Below are positions 25,407 to 33,557 of a DNA stretch of 64,000 nucleotides, piece after piece. The position numbers and the translations under genes were made by a program. Position 1 is the first letter of the stretch. Every line of letters starts with the position of its first letter. This stretch comes from Terriglobia bacterium. Lineage in GTDB: Bacteria > Acidobacteriota > Terriglobia > Terriglobales > Acidobacteriaceae. Under the pieces are notes generated by a model. The model was not told the DNA's origin. It did not search any database and saw only the letters and a program-made list of their open reading frames with translations. The DNA lies in NCBI GenBank assembly GCA_020073465.1, contig JAIQFC010000003.1, positions 277,920 through 341,919 of the forward strand, given 5' to 3'.

Positions 25407-27665
25407 CTAGCGGCGACTTCGTTCCGCTACGCTGCTTACCTCAAGCAACAAATGTTGAGAAAACTCGACGCGTAGTTTGGGCGACTGGGCGTCTACCAAT
25501 CCCAGCTGCTTGCCGATCTCATAGTCGGTGACTTGATACCTGCCGGGCGCCAGCCCACGGAGTTCTATCTCCCCATGCCACGGTTTCAACTTGTCCGGCG
25601 CATAGAAGGCGTAGTACATGCGACCATCTTTCGCGATGGCATAGGCCTCGGGTGAATCGTAACCGTAGGTGTAGAGATCCAGAAACTCTCCACGCGAGAG
25701 CATCTTCGCCTGGTAGATGTCGATCCACTTCTTCCAGTGGGCTTCCTTCTCCGGCGTCAGCTCAACAATCTTGAACTTTGGGCCATAATCCGGCCAGGTG
25801 AATTTCGTTCCCAACACAGCCCCAACACCAATTTCAGAAGCGAAATCTCTTCCTTTATCCACCTCGTGCAGAGTGTTGCTGAGCTGCACTTCTGTGAGTT
25901 CGACGTGGTCTCCGTACACGGCGGCCTGCGGCCCGAGGAGAGCTTTGTACATTTTTGTGCGTAAGCGCACCTGCCGGGAGCCGACGGGATCAGCGGTAAC
26001 TGCCTGGTCGATGTACGGAAGCCAGGCCAGGCTGGGCGGAGTCCCACACGGACAGGCTTGGGTAACGCTGTCCGGTTTCAGTGCACGAGTGGTTTCGAGA
26101 ATGATTTTGTAGACGTCGCCCACGGCTTCGATGGACTCGTTCGGGGACTTGTGATGGTGCTTGGGATTGTAGCAGGCAGGAACCGTGTAAGAAAAATCAA
26201 GCTTGTGCCCGTCGAAGTCCCAGTCGCGAATAAAGCGCTCGGTCAATTGCTTGTAATACTGCTTCACTTCGGGGATCGCCGGACAGAGAGCGCCGAGATC
26301 CGCCGTGGCGCGTACCGGATTTCCCTTTTCATCCAGGATCAGCCAGTCCGGATGCTGCTTGACGACGTTCGACAGTTGGTAGGGACGATGGTTAAGGATG
26401 TCCTTGCCGTGTCCGTCTTCGACCACGAGCGGTATCCACCATAGCGTGAGGTGAATGCCGGCATCATGGTATGCCTTCACAACTTTTTGGAGGGAATCGT
26501 CGGGGAAGGTGTCGGTCCGAGGTTCCCAATCGCCGCGCGACTTGAACCAGCCGGCATCCAGCGTCGCCCAGCGCAGGCCCAGCTGTTGCAGCTTTGGGAT
26601 TGTGCCCAGCATCTGCTTGGGCGTGAAATCCATTTCGTATCCCCAGCCACACCAGTTTGCCTGGTAGTCGGCATCGGTGGGATGGGCGAGACTCAGGCCT
26701 CGTACCTGCAGCATCTTCGAGTACAGACTCAGAGGTTCGTAAAAGTCGCCGTGAAAGACGGAGACAAACGTGAGCGGAGTCGTGTAGACCTGGCCAGGCT
26801 GGAGCCTTGTGTTGGCATCGAGCGTGATGTTGGCGTTGACTTGCCCGCTGGCCAGCGTATTTACGGGAAGGCTCAACCGCAAAGGTACAGTTTCCGCGTG
26901 TCCGATGGCCTCTCCAACCGTTCCGGTCCAGAATGCGACAACGGGAATACCGCCTCCGGTTTGATTCTCGTCGTTGTGCATCATGGTCTGCATGGGATTG
27001 GCTCGCGTGAACTTCGGACCAATCTGCATCACATCATCCTTGCCCCAGGCCTCGCTTGAGCCATGGAAGGACCACATCGCATATGGTAGCGCTGCGTGGT
27101 CCTGCAGGGAAGCATTCAGGATGTGCTGCTGCATGACGACCCGGTCCAGCGGAATGTCCGCTGAACCGACATTCTTGTACGAAACAGTACTGAGCGCGAA
27201 GTTGGGGAAGTCGTCGTACACTTCCACGACGAAGGTCTTCTCTAACGCTGGCAACGAGGAGCTCTTGCCCGAAACCTCAATCCGCTTGCCTCTGCTGCCT
27301 AGCCGCCCCGAAGTAGCGGAAACGTTGGCGTGATCGAGGTCCAGCACGAAGTCGCCAGTCTCTCTGCCGGCGATGACAGGATAGTCGGCGTTGGTGTTGG
27401 CTGGCGGATCGTCCAGGGTCCATTTCTGTCCATCACGGAGGAGACTGGCTTGAAGGTATCCAGATGGCAGCAAACGAAACTCCGCGGCTGCGGTGTTCAC
27501 TACGAGAGTGCCGGGGTTCGCGGAAACAATCGTTGACTCTTGCTGATGGACCGGCGGCTGATTGCATCCTGCCAACGATACGAGAAGTGCGAAAGTGAGG
27601 ACGGAAAGCGGGGCCGGGTATACGGCGAGGTTGGTACGGAGAAAATGTGGCCGGCTCCGCAACAT
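25407..27665 (-). CDS. GH36-like alpha-galactosidase/alpha-N-acetylgalactosaminidase lipoprotein
   Basis: From the ATG at 27665 the product is 752 aa with a lipoprotein signal ending in 'LLVSLAGCNQ'; the longer frame to 27746 would run through the operator. After an N-terminal beta-sandwich the (beta/alpha)8 core shows 'YQANWCGWGYEMDFT', 'GLRWATLDAGWFKSRGDW', 'GIHLTLWWIPLVVEDG', the nucleophile region 'DWDFDGHKLDFSYT' and the acid region 'IDQAVTADPVGSRQ', as in clan GH-D. It probably cleaves terminal alpha-galactose or alpha-GalNAc at the cell surface. It is the first gene of an operon with the TonB receptor. Confidence 0.85.
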   Translation of the reverse strand: MLRSRPHFLRTNLAVYPAPLSVLTFALLVSLAGCNQPPVHQQESTIVSANPGTLVVNTAAAEFRLLPSGYLQASLLRDGQKWTLDDPPANTNADYPVIAGRETGDFVLDLDHANVSATSGRLGSRGKRIEVSGKSSSLPALEKTFVVEVYDDFPNFALSTVSYKNVGSADIPLDRVVMQQHILNASLQDHAALPYAMWSFHGSSEAWGKDDVMQIGPKFTRANPMQTMMHNDENQTGGGIPVVAFWTGTVGEAIGHAETVPLRLSLPVNTLASGQVNANITLDANTRLQPGQVYTTPLTFVSVFHGDFYEPLSLYSKMLQVRGLSLAHPTDADYQANWCGWGYEMDFTPKQMLGTIPKLQQLGLRWATLDAGWFKSRGDWEPRTDTFPDDSLQKVVKAYHDAGIHLTLWWIPLVVEDGHGKDILNHRPYQLSNVVKQHPDWLILDEKGNPVRATADLGALCPAIPEVKQYYKQLTERFIRDWDFDGHKLDFSYTVPACYNPKHHHKSPNESIEAVGDVYKIILETTRALKPDSVTQACPCGTPPSLAWLPYIDQAVTADPVGSRQVRLRTKMYKALLGPQAAVYGDHVELTEVQLSNTLHEVDKGRDFASEIGVGAVLGTKFTWPDYGPKFKIVELTPEKEAHWKKWIDIYQAKMLSRGEFLDLYTYGYDSPEAYAIAKDGRMYYAFYAPDKLKPWHGEIELRGLAPGRYQVTDYEIGKQLGLVDAQSPKLRVEFSQHLLLEVSSVAERSRR

Positions 27666-27722
27666 GATCGCAGTGGACCTCTCTGTTCTTGGAGAGCAGG
27701 ATAACTGCTGGGAACAGCTTAG

Positions 27723-27736
27723 GTGTAACGTTTTAC
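27723..27736 (-). promoter_or_regulatory. LacI-type operator 1 (alpha-galactosidase promoter)
   Basis: The plus strand reads GTGTAACGTTTTAC, a near-palindrome centred on ACGT and matching operators at 29953 and 31192. It lies between the predicted -10 box (27751-27756) and the start codon (27665), where a bound repressor would block transcription. Confidence 0.7.
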
Positions 27737-27750
27737 CTGACCGCAACTAG

Positions 27751-27777
27751 ATAATACTTGGCCGCACCCGATGTCAA
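27751..27777 (-). promoter_or_regulatory. Sigma-70-type promoter of the alpha-galactosidase operon
   Basis: On the minus strand TTGACA (27777-27772) is followed after 15 bases by TATTAT (27756-27751); TTATCT offers the 17-base spacing. Operator 1 lies directly downstream. Confidence 0.55.
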
Positions 27778-27920
27778 GCAAAAACGCCTGTGTGCGTGGG
27801 GAAGACGGATAGGTCTCAACCCCCGATGACTTGGACTTTGGATGACGATTGCTGCCCTCCCACTGGCCTGCCGTCAAGTCTGAAATCCGCACACTTGGCG
27901 CGTTTACAAACCCCACCAAT

Positions 27921-29033
27921 CTATGCCGGAACAGGGTTTGTGATGAGATCTTGTATGTGGGCAGAAAAAGGTCGTCCGAGATCGCGTCCAAAGGCGATGA
28001 GGGACTCGATGCAGGCGGAGGGATGGATGGTGTGAGGTGACATGCATTTGTAACTGGCCAGCAAGACACCCAGGTCGAGAGCAGTCTCAATCTGTCGATC
28101 TGCCGTTCGCTGGTTTGAGGGTTCTTTTCGCAGGAAGGGAATCCCCGCGGCAAGCGCAGCGATCATCCCACCGAGTAGTGCGTCGCCAGCCCCCGCGGTG
28201 GAGGCAACCTCGACCTCTGGCGCCGGGCAGTAATTCCACAAGTCGGCCGTCACTCCATATGCGCCGCGCTTGCCTAGACTCACCACCATTCGCAGATTCG
28301 GGTGCGAACTCCGTAGAAAGTCCTGGCACTTCTGGACGAAGGAATCAGGAGCAGCGGGCGCAAACGAGGAACCGATAAGTTCTCCCGCCTCGGCCTCGTT
28401 GAGTGACACAAGGTCGAGCATTTCGAATAATCCTGCTTGTCTCGCGGGACCGATTTCCGCGGGCACGAAAGACGCCGCCCGAAATGCCCCTGTCCGCGTG
28501 GCCAACTGCAAGAGGTGCTCGCGTACTTCGAGCGTGACCTCGGGAACCGCAAGGGCAATGACGTGTCTTCCTTCGGATTTCAGTAAGTCCGCTATTCCAT
28601 CGACATCACTCTTGCGCAACGCCGACGCGGCGGAGTTGCTGGTGGTGATATTGCCTCCCGTTCCGTCCGGATACTGAAAGCACACACTGAACAGAGTTGC
28701 GCGGTCCGGCGTGGCCTGGACCAAGCGCGTGTCGATGCCCGCGTCTGCCATTTCCCTCACGACCTGTCTACCGGGACCGTCGTCCCCCACTTTGCCGAGG
28801 GGAACTACATGGAACGGGGAACCCGAAACCCGCGCTCCGAGCAGCTTTGCGACGTAGTGGATCACAATGTGCAGTTTGCAGTAGTCGCGGACATCGAGCA
28901 GATGGCCAGGCCGGCTTTCATCGCGGCCAAGTGTGGCGTTCCCTTCAAGATCGAAGAAGATACCTGCTCCGATGCCTCCAATCCCGACGAGTTGGTGGTA
29001 AAGCGAGCTCTGGTCGATGCGTAGAACGCGCAT
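27921..29033 (-). CDS. PfkB-family carbohydrate kinase
   Basis: The product is 370 aa. The N-terminus 'GIGGIGAGIFFDLEG' and middle 'PLGKVGDDGPGRQVVREMADAGID' are ribokinase-like; the second signature 'ASTAGAGDALLGGMIAALAAG' contains the anion hole and catalytic Asp. 'MVVSLGKRGAYGV' gives the ATP-site strand. It is longer than many PfkB kinases, with a C-terminal helical extension of about 50 residues. It starts 8 bases after the NagB-like gene, so the pair probably acts in succession: isomerise, then phosphorylate a ketose phosphate. A tagatose-6-phosphate or similar substrate fits the galactosidase context but is unproven. Confidence 0.85.
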   Translation of the reverse strand: MRVLRIDQSSLYHQLVGIGGIGAGIFFDLEGNATLGRDESRPGHLLDVRDYCKLHIVIHYVAKLLGARVSGSPFHVVPLGKVGDDGPGRQVVREMADAGIDTRLVQATPDRATLFSVCFQYPDGTGGNITTSNSAASALRKSDVDGIADLLKSEGRHVIALAVPEVTLEVREHLLQLATRTGAFRAASFVPAEIGPARQAGLFEMLDLVSLNEAEAGELIGSSFAPAAPDSFVQKCQDFLRSSHPNLRMVVSLGKRGAYGVTADLWNYCPAPEVEVASTAGAGDALLGGMIAALAAGIPFLRKEPSNQRTADRQIETALDLGVLLASYKCMSPHTIHPSACIESLIAFGRDLGRPFSAHIQDLITNPVPA

Positions 29034-29041
29034 GGATTTTC

Positions 29042-29926
29042 CTACAGTTCCCAGTCCGGATTCTCGCTGATGGGATGACGAGATGTCTCTTCGGTGGCGG
29101 TGATGACCGCATCGGGGTGCCGCTGCATCAGCGTCATCGGATATTCAGGATTCGGTTCGGAGAATAGCGCGACTCGCAGCGCAGTCTGCTTCCATGCTCC
29201 GGTATCGCTGTACACCCGAACCTGCCGGGCCGACATGCATTCCCGAACGCCGAGCGTGATCGACATGGGCGGCACAAACTGATACGCGCTGCCGAAAGTG
29301 CGCTGCGCCAGAGCCAGGATGGTGTCGAGGTTGTTTTCCTGGATGCGAATCGTAGAGTTCGCCAGCTCCTCGAGGGTGATCGAGCTGTAGGGATGACGGC
29401 GAGCCTGGTTGTACGCGATGTGACCATCTTGTCCCCAGCCTCCGACCGTGATGTCAATGGGAGCGGCATCGATTGCCTCTCTCACGCGCTCCGCGGTCGA
29501 GGGCAACAACCAGAACCTCTGGGTCTGGGGTACTTGCAGTTCGGCTCTGATTCCGCCGTAGAAATGTCTTTCCATGAAAGTACGGAAGTTGTAGGGATGG
29601 TTCGCGGGTAATGGCCGGCCTTGCCAGTCCAGACATTCGTCCATGTGGAACACCGTGAAATTCCGCAAGGTTACATTGCGGGCATTCACCAGCCTTGTAT
29701 ACGGCGCGTACCAGCAACTTGGCCCACAAGGAATAATGGCGCGCGTCGGCAAGCCTTGCTTATTGTTCATCTCGATCAGACTTACCAACTCTTCCGCCAT
29801 CAGCTGACCCATTTCGGCGGAGTCGCGAACCACACGGAACTTTGTTCGCAATTCAGGATGACGAGGTAATTCCGCAGCAGGGATTCTGCACCAGCGAAGA
29901 AGATCAGCTTTTGTGACTGGGCCCAT
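29042..29926 (-). CDS. NagB-like sugar-phosphate isomerase/deaminase
   Basis: From the ATG at 29926 (CGGAG six bases upstream) the product is 294 aa; a TTG at 29941 would add five residues and crowd the operator. 'IIPCGPSCWYAPYTRL' and 'NFTVFHMDECLDW' match the NagB substrate loop and the catalytic Asp of 'FNMDEY'. 'GGWGQDGHIAYNQ' corresponds to 'GxGxDGHIAFNE', keeping Asp and His but replacing the active-site Glu with Gln. The change suggests an altered reaction, for example isomerase instead of deaminase, or another substrate. The operon partner is a PfkB kinase; LacI-type operator 2 lies directly upstream. Confidence 0.82.
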   Translation of the reverse strand: MGPVTKADLLRWCRIPAAELPRHPELRTKFRVVRDSAEMGQLMAEELVSLIEMNNKQGLPTRAIIPCGPSCWYAPYTRLVNARNVTLRNFTVFHMDECLDWQGRPLPANHPYNFRTFMERHFYGGIRAELQVPQTQRFWLLPSTAERVREAIDAAPIDITVGGWGQDGHIAYNQARRHPYSSITLEELANSTIRIQENNLDTILALAQRTFGSAYQFVPPMSITLGVRECMSARQVRVYSDTGAWKQTALRVALFSEPNPEYPMTLMQRHPDAVITATEETSRHPISENPDWEL

Positions 29927-29952
29927 AAGATCTCCGAGCAAGAGTATTTCGC

Positions 29953-29966
29953 GTGAAACGTTTTAC
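29953..29966. promoter_or_regulatory. LacI-type operator 2 (upstream of NagB-like gene)
   Basis: GTGAAACGTTTTAC matches the dyad GTAAAACGTTTTAC at 13 of 14 positions. It lies between the lacI-like stop (30011) and the NagB-like start (29926). No strong promoter is seen here, so it may act on a weak internal promoter or as a roadblock. Confidence 0.7.
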
Positions 29967-30010
29967 CGCATTACGGTGCAGGCTCCAACGCCCATCTCCG
30001 GTCCGACCAC

Positions 30011-31054
30011 TCATGCATGGGGCGAGAGACCGGTAGACTCCCGAACGATCAGCTTGGGCGAGACCTTGCGATGCTTCGCCTGCACAGGGCGCTTTTCGAT
30101 GGAAGCCCGGATCAGTTCTTCGATGATCTCAGCTCCAAGTGAGCCCTGCATCTCTAACTGCTGTTGCACGGTGGTAAGCGGCGGATTGTAGAACTCCGAA
30201 CCGGGAATGTCATCGAAGCCCACGACGGAACAGTCCCTCGGCACGCGACGTCCCGCTTTGGTGAGAGCGCGAATCGCAGCGCACGCGGTGAGGTCGTCGA
30301 AAGCCACCAGGGCGGTGAAATTCGGGTTCCGCCGCAATAACTCCTCCGTCAACTCGCATCCTTCGTTGTAGGACGAATTTCGCCCCTGGATTTCCACCAC
30401 CAGATTACGATCGATCTTCAGTCCGACATCGTGGGCAAAGTTCTCGATCCCACGCCAGCGCTGCACGCTGTCCACGAGAATCCTGGGGCCTCTAATCAAT
30501 GCGATTCTGCTGTGCCCAAGTTCGTAGAGGTGCTGGATCGCCTGCCGGGTGCCGGCTTCGTTGTCGACTACGATAGAACTGACGGGGCCTCGCTGCAGTT
30601 CACGGCCAATCGCGACGGCGGGAATATTGCGTTTTGCGAACTCTGCCAGGAGCGCCGTATCGAGGTAGACGGGATTGGCGACCGCGATGAATCCCTCGAC
30701 GCGCCGTTCCAGCAGCAGGTCCACGCAACGCTGAAATTGTGATTTGTCGTTCTGCAGGTCGGCAGCGATGGGAAAGTAACCGGAAGGCCGCAGGTGGTTT
30801 TCAATTCCACGCAAGATCTGCGTGCAATAAGCATCGGTAATATCAAACACCACCACGCCGATGGTGTGGCTGCGCTGGCTCCGGAGCGAGCGCGCAAACA
30901 AGTTGGGGCGGTATCCTAGCCTGCGCGCCACTTTCCAGATGTGGGTGCGGGTGCGGGCGGAAATGCGGTCAGCCGCGGTCCCCTGGTTCAGCACCATGGA
31001 CACGGTGGTGACCGAGAATCCGCTCTTTCCTGCAACGTCGCGAATCGTTACCAT
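30011..31054 (-). CDS. LacI-family transcriptional regulator
   Basis: The product is 347 aa. The N-terminal HTH and hinge are 'VTIRDVAGKSGFSVTTVSMVLN' to about residue 60. A periplasmic-binding-like ligand domain follows, with 'HTIGVVVFDITDAYCTQILRGIE', 'IPAVAIGREL', 'LGHSRIALIRGP' and 'VVGFDDIPGSEFYNPPLTTVQQ'. It is divergent from the aldolase, FGGY kinase and isomerase operon and heads the NagB-like/PfkB run. Three matching palindromes beside these units are its probable binding sites. The inducer is likely a sugar or sugar phosphate of the pathway. Confidence 0.93.
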   Translation of the reverse strand: MVTIRDVAGKSGFSVTTVSMVLNQGTAADRISARTRTHIWKVARRLGYRPNLFARSLRSQRSHTIGVVVFDITDAYCTQILRGIENHLRPSGYFPIAADLQNDKSQFQRCVDLLLERRVEGFIAVANPVYLDTALLAEFAKRNIPAVAIGRELQRGPVSSIVVDNEAGTRQAIQHLYELGHSRIALIRGPRILVDSVQRWRGIENFAHDVGLKIDRNLVVEIQGRNSSYNEGCELTEELLRRNPNFTALVAFDDLTACAAIRALTKAGRRVPRDCSVVGFDDIPGSEFYNPPLTTVQQQLEMQGSLGAEIIEELIRASIEKRPVQAKHRKVSPKLIVRESTGLSPHA

Positions 31055-31154
31055 CGCCCCTCATTCGGCAGTTTGCCGGCGCCCTGCGAATGGCCCAAGC
31101 CGCGATGAAAACCGGCCTGACTTTACCACAAACGAATCGTCACGAGCCCCAAAG

Positions 31155-31183
31155 TTGACAGCGGCTCGCCGGAAGTCTACATT
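31155..31183 (+). promoter_or_regulatory. Sigma-70-type promoter of the aldolase operon
   Basis: TTGACA (31155-31160), a 17-base spacer and TACATT (31178-31183) make a near-consensus promoter. The expected transcription start, near 31190, falls at the edge of operator 3. Confidence 0.7.
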
Positions 31184-31191
31184 CCCCAGTA

Positions 31192-31205
31192 TTGTAACGT
31201 TTCAC
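31192..31205 (+). promoter_or_regulatory. LacI-type operator 3 (aldolase promoter)
   Basis: TTGTAACGTTTCAC shares the ACGT-centred dyad with operators 1 and 2. It overlaps the expected transcription start and lies 13 bases before the TTG start codon, a classic repressor position. Confidence 0.7.
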
Positions 31206-31217
31206 CGGAGAAAGAGC

Positions 31218-32030
31218 TTGGGAGATTTTGGCAAACGAATCCGGTTGAGTCGAATCCTCCGGAACGACCGCGGTACGCTGGTTGTTGCCTTCGACCATGC
31301 GCTGATCCTGGGCCCGATCCCCGGCACCCTCGATCCCGCGAGGCAAATCAAACGGCTAGTAGAAGCAGAGGCGGATGCCGTCCTTCTCAATCTGGGCAAC
31401 ATCCGCTACTTTGCGGAAGCTGTCGTGTCCAGCCACGTACCTGGCCTGATTGCCCGCCTTGACTGGACGACCGCATTTAACGAATCCGCCGCAGCTACCC
31501 CCAGTGGTTTCCAAACCTGCCTTGTGGCTCACCCTGAAGATGCGTTGCGGTCTGGCGCCGATGCCGTCATCACATTCCTTTTTGTGGGCAGCGGCGACCC
31601 CGGCTTCGAGAGAAAAGAAGTGCACCGCGTAGGTCGTCTTGCGCGCGAGTGCGAACGAGTGGGAGTGCCATTGATTGTCGAATCACTGGCTCGGGGAACG
31701 CAGGTTGAGAACCCGCGCGAGCCGAAGTGGCTCATGCTGCATACGCGAATCGCTGCGGAGCTTGGCGCCGACGTGATCAAGACCGAGAGTGCCGATGATG
31801 TCGACTCTATGCGCAAGGTGGTGAGCGCCTGTCCTGTTCCAATCCTGGTGCTGGGGGGCAGCCGCACTGGATCGGACGAAGAAGTTGTCAGTACCGTCCG
31901 CTCAGTTATGCAGTCGGGGGCCGCGGGAGTCTTTTTTGGCCGGAATATTTTCCAGTCCGACAACATGCCCGCGCTCTTGCAGCGCGTGCGCTCGGCGCTC
32001 GCCGAGAGAGTGCCCGTACAAGGAAAGTGA
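31218..32030 (+). CDS. Class I aldolase of the DhnA/LsrF type
   Basis: The longer open frame reaches to 30861, but that would run through the divergent lacI-like gene, promoter and operator. The TTG at 31218, with GGAG seven bases upstream, gives 270 aa. 'LVVAFDHALILGPIPGTL' and 'ADVIKTES', with the Schiff-base Lys, are typical of DhnA/LsrF/DeoC-like class I aldolases; 'PILVLGGSRTG' and 'AAGVFFGRNIFQ' form the phosphate-binding end of the barrel. It probably cleaves a ketose (bis)phosphate made by one of the kinases in the locus. The FGGY kinase gene starts four bases after its stop. Confidence 0.85.
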   Translation: MGDFGKRIRLSRILRNDRGTLVVAFDHALILGPIPGTLDPARQIKRLVEAEADAVLLNLGNIRYFAEAVVSSHVPGLIARLDWTTAFNESAAATPSGFQTCLVAHPEDALRSGADAVITFLFVGSGDPGFERKEVHRVGRLARECERVGVPLIVESLARGTQVENPREPKWLMLHTRIAAELGADVIKTESADDVDSMRKVVSACPVPILVLGGSRTGSDEEVVSTVRSVMQSGAAGVFFGRNIFQSDNMPALLQRVRSALAERVPVQGK

Positions 32031-32033
32031 CCT

Positions 32034-33548
32034 GTGAGTCTGCTGGCTGTAGACATGGGCTCGACGAACTGCAAGGCAGTCGCATTCTCGGAAGACGGCT
32101 GCGTGCTCGCCCAGAAAGCCTCCTCCTACGCTGCGGAATCGTCCCATTCTTCGGGCACCGAAATGGCCCCGGAGAAGTTCTGGGAGGCTCTTGTAACGGT
32201 GACGCGAGCGATCGCCGCGGAGGCGAACCAGGATCCGGTCGAAGTTATTGCCATCAGTTCACACGGGGAAACCTTTGTCCCGGTGGATTCACAGCAGCGC
32301 GTTGTCCGACCAGCCATTCTTAACGTGGATGCTCGAGCGGTGAAGGAAGCGAACTGGCTGGCGAGCGAGATCGGCAAGGAAAGGATCTTTGAGATCACGG
32401 GGCTGGCTGCGCATTCGATGTATCCGATGGCAAAGATACTGTGGCTGCGCGGACACGAACCGGAAACGTTCTCCCGTTCAGCTCGCTTTCTGGCACTGCC
32501 CACTTACCTCCTCACGCGCATGGGGCTGCCGCCGTACATTGACTACTCGCTGGCGTCCCGCTTCCTTGCCTTTGATATTGGCAGACTCAATTGGTCGGTG
32601 GAGATTCTTTCCGCCTGCGGGCTGGTTGCCGAGCAGTTTCCGATTCCCGTTCCCGCAGGCACGATCGCCGGAAAGTTGGCAGCCGAGGTGGCCAGCAATC
32701 TCGGTCTGCCAACTTCGACTCTCGTTGTGGTGGGTGGGCACGATCAGCCCTGCGCTGCGCTCGGCTGTGGAGTGCTGGAGCCGGGGCGAGTTTCAGCCTC
32801 GCTCGGGACCTATGAGTGTCTGGTCGCCGCGTCAGAAGCCCCTACGCTGAGCCATGCATCACTCGCTGCGAACCTGAATACCTACTGTCACGTCGTTCCC
32901 GGCCGCTATGTCACTCTCTCCTATTTCCCGTCGGGAATCATGATCGAGTGGTTCCTTCATCTAATCTGCTCCCCTGGAGAGTTGACCAACGCCGCGTCGC
33001 TTGGAGAACTGTGCGCCGGGTTAGAAGCACTCGCGCCTGCAGGACCCACAAGGTTGTGCGTCGCTCCGCATCTGCTGGGTACCTGTAATCCGGATTTCGA
33101 TCCGGCCGCAACCGGAGTCATTGCGGGGATTCGTCCGACTACGAATCGGGCGGACATTTACAAAGCGATTCTTGAGGGCATCGCATGTGAATTTGCCAGC
33201 ATGGCGGAACTGCTACAAGAGGCGGCCGGAGATTGCAGGAGCATCTATGTCAGTGGTGGCGGCGGGCGCTCCACGCTCGGGTTGAAGCTGCGCTCAGCGC
33301 TGGCAGGCCGTGAGCTCCACTTGATGCGCTGTCCCGAAGCTGTGTGTCTGGGAACGGCGATCCTGGCAGGAGTTGCTGCCGGCAAGTACGGCAGTTTTGC
33401 GCAAGCTGTTGCGCAGGTGGTCCACGTAGCTGAAACCATCATTCCTGACCGTGCCATCGCCGACGCCTACGCGGCTCAGATGGAGCAGTACCGAATCCTT
33501 TATTCGAGCCTGGCCCCCTTGAGACGTTCACAGGCGATTTGCAACTGA
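32034..33548 (+). CDS. FGGY-family carbohydrate kinase
   Basis: The product is 504 aa from a GTG. 'LLAVDMGSTNCKAVAF' is the phosphate-1 motif and 'VVVGGHDQPCAALGCG' contains the catalytic Asp; 'SASLGTYECL' and 'IYVSGGGGRSTLGLKL' complete the actin-like ATPase fold. FGGY kinases phosphorylate ketoses or polyols (xylulose, fuculose, rhamnulose, glycerol) or AI-2; the specificity is not readable here. It lies between the aldolase (four bases before) and the COG2407 isomerase (nine bases after), so the natural reading is isomerase, then kinase, then aldolase. Confidence 0.92.
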   Translation: MSLLAVDMGSTNCKAVAFSEDGCVLAQKASSYAAESSHSSGTEMAPEKFWEALVTVTRAIAAEANQDPVEVIAISSHGETFVPVDSQQRVVRPAILNVDARAVKEANWLASEIGKERIFEITGLAAHSMYPMAKILWLRGHEPETFSRSARFLALPTYLLTRMGLPPYIDYSLASRFLAFDIGRLNWSVEILSACGLVAEQFPIPVPAGTIAGKLAAEVASNLGLPTSTLVVVGGHDQPCAALGCGVLEPGRVSASLGTYECLVAASEAPTLSHASLAANLNTYCHVVPGRYVTLSYFPSGIMIEWFLHLICSPGELTNAASLGELCAGLEALAPAGPTRLCVAPHLLGTCNPDFDPAATGVIAGIRPTTNRADIYKAILEGIACEFASMAELLQEAAGDCRSIYVSGGGGRSTLGLKLRSALAGRELHLMRCPEAVCLGTAILAGVAAGKYGSFAQAVAQVVHVAETIIPDRAIADAYAAQMEQYRILYSSLAPLRRSQAICN

Positions 33549-33557
33549 GGAGGACGA

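Noticed and set aside
30861..31217. Long upstream extension of the aldolase frame
   Set aside because: It would run through lacI antisense, the promoter and the operator; the TTG at 31218 has a Shine-Dalgarno and the family begins there.
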